Program-made: the position numbers and the translations under genes
The notes under the pieces: model-generated
Seen by the model: the letters and a program-made list of their open reading frames with translations, nothing else
Database searches by the model: none
Told to the model about the DNA's origin: nothing
Assembly: GCF_013373865.1 (NCBI RefSeq)
Contig: NC_050471.1
Span: forward strand, 23,267,464 to 23,331,463
Direction of reading: 5' to 3'
DNA from: Monomorium pharaonis
Taxonomy: Eukaryota > Arthropoda > Insecta > Hymenoptera > Formicidae
Length of the DNA stretch: 64,000 nucleotides
Shown: in pieces, positions 55,425 to 64,000 of the stretch
How positions within the stretch are numbered: the stretch's first letter is position 1
How the letters are laid out: each line of letters starts with the position of its first letter

Positions 55425-57130
55425 AATTGACCAAGTATCGACTTCCAATATTAAGTACTCTTACGTGATACTAGACATCAATAATAGTACTGATAGAATA
55501 CTGTAATGATAGCAATGAGATAAGACTTCTGCAGAGATAGAGTACTTTTACGATACGAGATTACAGTATCACAATAGTAGAGGAAAGGTACTAATATCAG
55601 CTTGTTTTTGAATAGTATTTTTTAAACAAAAACTGAAAACAAAAGTTTAAAAGCATAAATACAAGTGTCTTCTATCAAATGGTATAATAATTTTTGTAAT
55701 ACTGTTTCGTGTTTTGTAATATTAATATTTTTGGAGCACAACTAAAAAATAATGTTTGAAAAAGTGGCTCCAGAGATGACATATGTATACAGACAAAGGA
55801 TTCATATTATTTTTTGTCGATTTGTATATCTTATCTTAATCATATTGTTTTGCAAGGTTTATGTTATTTTGTTAGACTTCATTTAACAAACTTTTTAACA
55901 GGCAACTTTTTCGTGTCGTCAATCCGAGTACATGATTATACAACGCGACATTGAAGGTGAAGGTTACCATAAGTGAGGCCAAAATTGCCAACTTTGGTGA
56001 TATTATTCTCTCCTCTCTCTGTCTCCCCCTCCCTCCTCTCTCTCTTTCGAACGCCCGAATATATATTTCTCTCGGTTCAAATAAAAATTTTTGACTCCTA
56101 TGCAAACAGCTTATAAAGGTTGCTATAGATGATACTATATTTATAGTCTAATCTCACGGAGAAGTATATCGCTTTACATTCAATGGCGATTTTATACTTT
56201 AAATCGCACTACGAGGAAAATTTAAAAAATTTCAACAAAATAGTTTTAGAAACAGGTTTACAAACATGTAAAATAATCTAATATTATTAATAATGTACTC
56301 ATTATTTTTTAAACTATGCAATTTACAAAAGAAAATTGTACAAATTTTATTTTTATCTTTGAAAATTTTATTTTATATAAAAGAACACCGTAAATGTATA
56401 AACTATTTTTGGTTTTTTAATTATCTAAGTAGATCATATTTTTTGGTATTCATGCAATGTTTAGTTTGCAAAAAGTAAGAAAAGGTCACTTTCTAAGTAT
56501 CTGTGCTGACGTTGATACCTTTCTTTTACCGAAAAATATCGATACTGATTCTCTATACGGCATCAAAGGTAATTGTCGATCGATTTCATCTATTAGCTTT
56601 TATTCGTAAATGTCTGAATATTGAAACTAAATCGATTCCACCGTAATAATGTAACAGGATTTTACACGAGCGACATATCATAAAATCTCATAGCAAACTT
56701 CTCAAAATAAAATAAAAAAGACTTTTTGTCAATAAAATTAGCGGAAACTTAAATTATACCCATAGAATTATAATTTAAAAAATCTCTATAGATTATTATT
56801 ATTATTATACACCGCTATACTTTAATTTAATTATACATTATATTTCTTGTATATGTATATGCGCCTTAATTTTAATCAACGCGCGATAAATATCTGCTTG
56901 ATAATAGTTATCAGATCACGGAACTTTTTTGGCAACTATCCACTTGATTTGATTGGCACAAGTCATCGATTCTTTGTATGATTTCGTCGAAGTCGATTGT
57001 CTCCTTCTTCTTCTTTTCCTTTATCTCTTTATTGAAAATTATTATAGAACATGCGGTCCGCGTTCAAGGCCCGCAGCGCGCCACACCGACTGACTCTATC
57101 GACGCACATTAAATGAAATAGCAGGGAAAA

Positions 57131-57210
57131 TTTTTCCCCTCGAGAGAGACAAAGCAATCTATAATCTATTTATAGATTATAAATTGCTTTGTCTCTCTCG
57201 AGGGGAAAAA
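57131..57210. repeat. Near-perfect 80-bp palindrome
   Basis: TTTTTCCCCTCGAGAGAGAC with AAAGCAATCTATAATCT is mirrored on the right; the loop is a few bases. Confidence 0.9.
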
Positions 57211-58375
57211 TAAAAAGAATCGAATGATCGATAGGATTTTCCTTGGCGTGTCCCTTTCATGTCAGATTACAAATGTATTATGCCCGGCCGACTAATTGTT
57301 TATTTTTTTTTTAATGCAACTGCAAATGTACTTTTTTTCAAGTTGATTAATTCTCATTTCTATGATAATTCTCAATCAATGTTTAATAAAAATTACTTTT
57401 ATTTTGGCACAAAAATAAGAATAATTGTTTCTCATAATTTTTTAATACGATCCTTTTACCATAGTTTTTATCACAATTTTTAGAAATTTGCAATTATAAT
57501 TATTTAAAAAATTTAGTTTTTTATTTTGGCATATTATAACTATTGTTTATTACAGTTAAAATTATAATTTAAATAATATAATTAAAAATTATAGATATTA
57601 TTATATAAAATCAAACATATTTAATATCGATTGCAATAGAATTTTTAATTACTGTACAACTTTACATAATTCGTATTACAATATCTCAAATAGTCATAAT
57701 GTCATAAAACTTTTTCACTTCACTCATCTCAAAATTGTGACGTGAAGTTATTTGGTAAACGGGATTCTAACGTAATGCTTAATATAATTTACTTATAAAT
57801 TATTTTATATTCAATCTTTACTAATTTATTAATCTTAAAATCTACTTTACAATAAACTAATAAATTTATAAAAATTTATCCTTCTCCTAAATAAATACTA
57901 TTTATTATCTTAATCTAAGTACATATTCATATACACTTACTTTGTTACGACTTTATCTATCAATTCTATCAATTTTGATAGAAAATAGAAGCTATTAATA
58001 GAAGAGAAGGTGGTAATATGGCCACCCATTTACATTTTATATAATAATTTTGTTAATAATTAATATTTTGAGTCGAAACTTTACAATTATATTCATCAAA
58101 GTGTGTTGTACATTAGATTTTAAATTCAAAGTTATGAAATATTTACTATATTATATATTATTTATAAAAATGTAACAATACTACATAATAGGCTGAAGCG
58201 AAACAGGGAGGGCAATGTGGCTACCACAAAAATAGATATAAAAAATTGATTTTGTTTAAAAAAGTGACAGTATTTTGTTAGAAAATTATATGTTTATGTA
58301 AAATAAATTGTTATATTAAAACAGATAATTTTTTTATTTATGGTTAACGGGAATTAAATAAAAATAATCTTTAAA

Positions 58376-58642
58376 TTAAAAAAACGAATTGTTAAATATT
58401 TGATAAACAACAAGGATGCTGGCGAGCGTTGCAAACATTAAGTAGAACGCACCCAAAACATATTGTGCTATAATTACTGAAAAAATATTGCAAATAAAAT
58501 ATTGCCAAATACATACATTTACATATTCCTTCCTTCGCAAGACGTACTCGATTGTATATATTGTCACGTGAATGATTAATACCACAGCGACAATCGATTT
58601 ATCGAGGAATTGTCTCGATATTGAGATCTCAAAAGTGATCAT
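58376..58642 (-). pseudogene. Multi-pass membrane protein fragment, chemoreceptor-like (tentative)
   Basis: An ATG-initiated 88-residue frame ends at a TAA in 58376-58378. It starts MITFEISISRQFLDKSIVAV and has three hydrophobic stretches: about residues 17-35 (SIVAVVLIIHVTIYTIEY), 44-62 (WQYFICNIFSVIIAQYVLG) and 63-82 (AFYLMFATLASILVVYQIF). Codons are less AT-rich than the flanks, which supports a former coding region. The charge and helix pattern recall insect gustatory or odorant receptors, but no diagnostic motif is present. It is too short for a full receptor (usually about 400 residues) and lies between terminal inverted repeats. Confidence 0.35.
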
Positions 58643-58969
58643 ATTACCAGCATGTTTGGATGGCTACATTAAGAAAATCCTATATTATTATTTAATTTTG
58701 TATAACTCGAGATATGTACAGCCGAATAAAAGGACAAAAATTCAAAAAGATTAAATTACAAAAAATTAAATAACAAAAAAATATTCAAATGTATATACAA
58801 TTGGGTGATAATGTGTTTAAGTTAAAAAAAGAGGAAGTATGTGTAATTAAATATTTAAATATAGCTCAAAAAATTTTCAAAATTCTCGAATGTACAAATA
58901 TCTTGTAACAAATGTTGACTGTTGCGCTTTGTCATACTAGCGTCACTATATAACAAATAATACCATAAA

Positions 58970-59128
58970 TAATTATTAAAATTTGTCAGTTAATAACAAA
59001 GATGTAACCATATCATGCGCACTGTCCATATTACCACCTGCCCATATTACCACAAATAATTATTAAAATTTGTCAGTTAATAACGAACATGTAGCCATAT
59101 CATGCGTACTGCTCGTGTTACCACCTTC
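58970..59128. repeat. Two-copy tandem repeat, about 85 bp
   Basis: AAATAATTATTAAAATTTGT with CAGTTAATAAC and CATATCATGCG followed by TATTACCACC or TGTTACCACC occurs twice. Confidence 0.85.
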
Positions 59129-60179
59129 TCCTCTATGTTATATATTCCTTAAAATATTTAAGAATTTATCATTTATTAAAATAAAAAATATAATAATAGT
59201 GTTTAAACATGTTTTTATTATATTCAAACTAATTTATTAATATTTAACGGAAAAAACAAAAAAAATTAGGCACATTGTTTCAGCAAAACCAATCAGTGGC
59301 TTGATAATGAATCTCAAGTGTTGTTGCTAAAATAATCATTTCTCAATCTAAGAGTAACTGTGATCCAGCAATTAATTTATTATACTAATCAATATTCACC
59401 TATCTTAAAACACTTCATAAAACGGCAAAGTTATGCAATTCATCCTATAGCGTTTCGATAACGTGTAATCTAGCGATTCTGTCGGATTCGTCATGTTCCT
59501 GTAATTCTCTCGAATGTCTTAATTAATCTTTCAAAGATGATATAGAATGCTGTACGATTTACTTTCTGCATGACACATCTCGGCATAACATAACGTAATT
59601 TAATTATTAATTGCATTTAAATCGCATCGGAATTACCGAAGCTCCTTCAAGCGTGCTAATTTATATTAATGTAATGCAATTGGTTACGAATTTTTTGACT
59701 GACATCTCTCATGTGTTACTTACCAGTTGGTGACTTCCACGTCTAACGAAAGAAACTGTTTTCGCACACGGCGACAGATGTGCCTCGTCAATAGCATTTA
59801 TATTTCGACCTTGCACCATGGAAATATAGAATAAATGCCTAACTTAAAGATAAAATTGACGTAAAACATTATCATGTTGCATAATCGCAATTAGATATTT
59901 CCAGACCTTTTTTATCTGAACCTAGCGCTTCTAATGTCATGGTTGCCAATGCGATATAATATTGTTCGCAAAATATCCTTAATGTATCGCATCACTTAAA
60001 AAAAAATTTTTATATATCTCATAGTTAGGAACTAATTGAGTCGGTCATAAAATCGTTGAAAAAACCTATACTTTTATTTAGTTCTTAAAAGTAAAGAAAT
60101 ATAAGATATTTTCGAAGGAAAAAGATTTAAAATGTTAGACTTTTTAAATATAAATTTAATTGCTTAATTAATTGAATAA

Positions 60180-61010
60180 TACGTACTTTTTTACATTTTT
60201 CTACATAATATGGTCGAAAAACTTGATTTTTATACTTTTTATGGTGTATTAAATGTTTTTCAAAATTTGCAACAAATTAACAAAAAAGTACTTTTTAAAT
60301 CAATTTACTAATTAATTTTGTATTTATTTAAATTTTAAAGTATTTACAGACACTTAATCCAGATACTTAATTCAGATATTAACCCAGATACTTAAATACA
60401 GATTAAAACATGTTATAAATAAAGAACTAGATTAAGATCTAATGAAACATAAAAAATGAACTCATTAAAACAAAAAAATACTATAACAAGATAAAACAAT
60501 AACAAATATTTAAAAAACTTGTTTTCGATTGATAAGTCGATCCTTCCTTCTAATCGTTTTATTATATAAGAGTATTGAAATAAAATTTTTGAAAAGCATA
60601 CTTTTCTTATAATATGATGTTTAGAATAACTAATTAAGATATCTTAATTATATTCTAATACGAAATATTAGATCATTTATATTTTGATACTCTTTAAGTG
60701 CAAAATGATCTATACCTATGTAAAAGAAACTTATAATTCCATATAAAACTGCACAAACAGAATAACCCAGTATACATATATTAAAAATAAAATTTATATT
60801 ACTAAAATTATCTTTGACATTTAAGTTTATTTGTTCAATATATATTTTAATTTTTTGATCTAGATGTTAATGTTTTCTTATTTAGTACGTACTTTTCTAC
60901 GTATTTCTACTTAATACGGCCGAAAAACCTGACCTTAATACTCTTTATGTATGTACAAAGTACATTAAATGTTTTTCGAAATTTTCAAGAAAAACAAGTT
61001 GAAAAGCAAA
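60180..61010. repeat. Direct-repeat pair (60180-60300 and 60884-61010)
   Basis: Both copies contain TACGTACTTTT, a CTAC-TAATAYGGYCGAAAAAC block, and CATTAAATGTTTTTC (or TATTAAATGTTTTTC). Confidence 0.75.
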
Positions 61011-63099
61011 CTTATCGCCTTTTGAATAAAAATTTTCTCATCTGAAGTTACTCGATATAACAATTTTCTTCAAAAGATTCAATTAAATTGGTTTGTGAGG
61101 GTTAAGAAAGGGGAACGAGAAAGAGAGGGAAAATTCATGCGTCACGACAGATACGTGTGCGTTGCTTTAAAAGCCACGGGTTGCCATCCTAAATGTTGTG
61201 ACTATTTTCGAATCGTGGCCTGGCAGAGCGCGGAGTTTATATCCGAATGCACGAGAGCGAAAACGGCATTATTTTCGGTTGCACGCAATTTAATTTAATC
61301 CCTCGAGTTCTCTTTAGTTCCTCATTAATTCGTAGAAAAAAATCTCAAGAATGAGAAAAGTACCATATATAAAAATCCAGAAACTGCAAATTCAAGAACT
61401 GAAATTCGACCTCTTGTTGCACGGCATATATAACTTTCCCTTCCTTTTAGTCCTAAGGAAAGCTTCTAGCTTAGAAATTAGAAAGTGTTTACTTTCGTAC
61501 AAATTATTCTATATAGAATTTCATATTATAGTAAAATTCTTCCAAGTAATTGTAATTTGTGGGTATTTTTTTTTTATTTCTACAAAAAGTTTGATATTTA
61601 TATAAAAAATTAAAGATTCCTCCTACAAATTTTTAATTTTAATAAATATTTTTATATTCATAGAAATTTTTTCAGCCAGGAATCAATCGCATATATTGAA
61701 ATAAAATTTACTGTAATTCACTATATTTATTGAAATTTATTTTCAATTGATCGAAGGCTACCAAATAATGCAATACGTAATATTATTTGTTTCTTTGTCA
61801 CTCGAATACATGATCAACACGATATGAAACTCAGTAGCCGAACAAGATAAACACAGTTTTCAGAGACAGCAAGATAAAATTTTATAAACTGTCTTTAAGT
61901 ATTCTTTAAAAGAAAAATTTACAAGGAGCACGATAAAACTTAAGAAAACTTTTATATTTAATTATGAGCAACCATTGATTTTTTGTCAAAATCAAATAAA
62001 AATTATTTTTCATATACATTTTACTGTACTAAATTAAAAATTTTAGTCTTATTTTTTTGTAAAATTGATCCATTTATTTAAAATTGTCCATAAAAAATAG
62101 TAATTTTTCTTTTGTTCCCTTATACATTTACATTACAAAACACGTTTACACTCGGGTTATAGTCTCAAGCACGGTAATTTTTATAGAATTTTTCTCTCCG
62201 TGTAGGCAGACGTTATGGCAACCTATTGAATGACTCATATTACCTGGTCACGAAAAACGTGTTTGATTCGTGGTATAAGTAATGTATTAAGTATATAATA
62301 TATAACTATATAACTATTGTAATAAATATTTTGATATAAGTACATTATCAGTAAAATAATTGTTATTATATTTAGTACATTTCATCAATTGATTAGTAAA
62401 GTAATTTACAATTAAAATGTGTTTTTCTTTATTTTAAAAGAAAAACAAAGATCTGATTTAATTACAATAAATTACCTTACTAATCACTTGATAAAATCCG
62501 CTGAATATAATATAAACACAAGTAATCTTAATGCAACATTCTTAGAATATTGCATTAAGATTTCCAAAATATTTTTGCAATATTTCTTGAAATATTTCAG
62601 GAGTATTGCAGAAATATTTCGAAATATTGTTTATTAGCGGACATTTAAATGTTGCTATAATATTTTAGAAACATTAATGTAATACTTTAATCTTACAAAA
62701 ATTATATTCCTGCAATATTTCACGAATATTTTATATTGTAGGGGATGCTACTATATATATGTATATGTATACATCACTAATAAGTAAATAACTGTAAGTA
62801 AATTATTATTATCGGTTACTAGTTGACGCTTAAGAATGGATTTACTTGAAATCATCGCAATAACATTACAAAGAATCAGGAAATGTAGAGTAAACTAGCG
62901 TCACGAGTTCTAGTAACTAGGCGTAAACAAATTTATCGCGTTTTTACTTTGCCGGTCAACGCCGATCATAAATGATAAACAAATCAATGCCAATCAGAAA
63001 GAATAAAATTATAATAATTCTAATTAATTCTAATTAATTGGCACTCAATTAATTTATATGTTGTTATTTACCAGAATAAGTAAATGTATGTTTTAATTA

Positions 63100-63510
63100 A
63101 ATTAAGTTAAAGTTAATAGCTTATAACATTAATTTAAATATAGTAAAAGTTGTATAAATAAAAAACTAACTCAGTTAAAATTTGTATTAAGATTAAAGAT
63201 TTGTGAACAACGTTATTTATATTAAATTAGAATTAATCTTAATCTTTTAAAATTAGATTATTCTAAATAACAACATAATTACAATATCGATCAACAAATA
63301 AATTTAATATTTTATTTGTAAAATAAATTTATGTAATAAGTTATAAAATAGCAAAAATATTATTTTTTATATAAATTTTTTCTTAGATATTTTACATGCA
63401 TATTAACTTAGGAAACAAGTTAATAAGTTTATATGTGTTAAAAAATGTTATAAAGTAATTAATTAAAAATTAATTAAATTAATATAAAAGTTTTTAACTT
63501 TTTAACTAGT
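63100..63510 (+). repeat. Dispersed AT-rich repeat, copy 3
   Basis: GTATAAATAAAAAACTAACT with CAGTTAAA, ATAATTACAATATCGATCA and AAATTTAATATTTTATTTGT match the interior of the 47465-48821 element in order and orientation. GTAACG ends were not seen, so this is an internal fragment or relative. Confidence 0.65.
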
Positions 63511-64000
63511 TATTATCTAATTCTGTTCTTTATTAAAAAATCACAAAACAAATATTATTTTAATATCTAATTAAATAATCAATAATTTCTAGTTGTAAAA
63601 ATTATTAATAAAGTAAATATATTTGTACATTAAAAAATTCTTTGTGCGTCAATTAGCGTATTGCTTTATTTCTTAATTGCTCTTTATGATTAATAAATTG
63701 TTTTGTAAATTGCAAATATAAACTGTAAAATATAAATAACAAATTATAAATAAGAAACAAATAATTGTTTTATAACACTGGCATACACATATTTTTATAT
63801 TGTTATATTATGACAAAAATGTTATTCTATCATTAAAAACAAAGAAGAAACAAAATATAACTATTCTCTTTGTCTGCTAAAAGTAAATAAGTTATGCTAG
63901 AAAATATATTATTTATTAAGAAATATACGGAAATCAATATTCATAATTGTTTGTAATCATAAAGTGACATCACATAAAAACAACAATACAAGGGTAATAT

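Larger units (their letters stand above)
54140..57990. other. Region without recognised genes; two palindromes
   Basis: Less AT-rich DNA continues to about 54620, then the sequence is AT-rich. Palindromes lie at 55306-55424 and 57131-57210. A pyrimidine-rich run (CTCTCTCC) is at about 56010-56050. Short frames such as 55117-55356 and 57259-57483 look like chance. Confidence 0.5.
57998..59136. mobile_element. 1.1 kb element with 19-bp terminal inverted repeats enclosing a gene fragment
   Basis: ATAGAAGAGAAGGTGGTAA at 57998-58016 pairs with ATAGAGGAGAAGGTGGTAA read on the - strand from 59136 to 59118; one mismatch. Subterminal GGTGGTAATATGG-type motifs recur near both ends, and a two-copy tandem repeat lies next to the right end. 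The interior carries a - strand membrane-protein fragment (58376-58642). No transposase is present. Confidence 0.6.
59137..64000. other. AT-rich tail of window without recognised genes
   Basis: Contains a direct-repeat pair with TACGTACTTTT (60180-60300 and 60884-61010), a less AT-rich patch at 61080-61300 with a 67-codon frame and no domain, an AATATTTC/GCAATATT-rich block (about 62540-62740), and a dispersed repeat copy (63100-63510). A possible 19-base microexon at 59724-59742 is described among the findings. Confidence 0.5.

Noticed and set aside
61095..61298. 67-codon + strand frame
   Set aside because: Less AT-rich patch but no motif, no splice context and no homologue recalled.
62540..62740. 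Cluster of AATATTTC/GCAATATT motifs
   Set aside because: Could be a weak repeat, but in AT-rich DNA the matches are short and irregular.

Overview
The window is AT-rich invertebrate nuclear DNA with spliceosomal introns, AATAAA poly(A) signals, long microsatellites and many inverted-repeat transposons. The protein fragments (Ash2, BolA1, THAP proteins) are insect-like. A hymenopteran, probably an ant, is my best guess from repeat style and gene content; this is inference and nothing here proves it.

Layout. (1) 1-2.7 kb, + strand: the 3' end of ash2, with two exons of the SPRY domain and C-terminus; upstream exons lie outside the window. (2) 3.1-3.8 kb, - strand: a complete three-exon BolA-like protein 1 gene, convergent with ash2, with one GC-AG intron. 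(3) 4.5-8.5 kb: intergenic DNA with long inverted repeats. (4) 8.7-10.7 kb, + strand: an intact THAP-domain reading frame running into frameshifted P-element-type transposase sequence, followed directly by a second, damaged THAP gene. (5) 14.8-27.7 kb, - strand: the last three recognisable exons of a single-pass membrane protein (transmembrane exon, cytoplasmic exon, terminal exon), separated by multi-kilobase introns. Its extracellular part must lie upstream, beyond 27.7 kb, and may be outside the window. A CpG-rich, CRE/CCAAT-bearing island at 20.6-21.1 kb inside this gene looks like a promoter. (6) 27.7-64 kb: no confidently recognised host gene. It is probably intron of the same gene and/or intergenic DNA, packed with MITEs, nested inverted-repeat elements, dispersed repeats and a few less AT-rich islands that may be conserved non-coding DNA.

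The most notable structures are: a 1.4 kb palindrome made of two copies of a 0.54 kb palindrome around an inverted minisatellite (34.2-35.6 kb); a threefold nested transposon (47.4-49.0 kb); a 1.1 kb element with 19-bp terminal inverted repeats enclosing a receptor-like membrane-protein fragment (58.0-59.1 kb); and a decayed element carrying a THAP fragment and a second coding fragment on opposite strands between CRE-containing inverted repeats (26.5-27.2 kb). All repeat boundaries were read by eye and may be off by several bases. No search or alignment was run.
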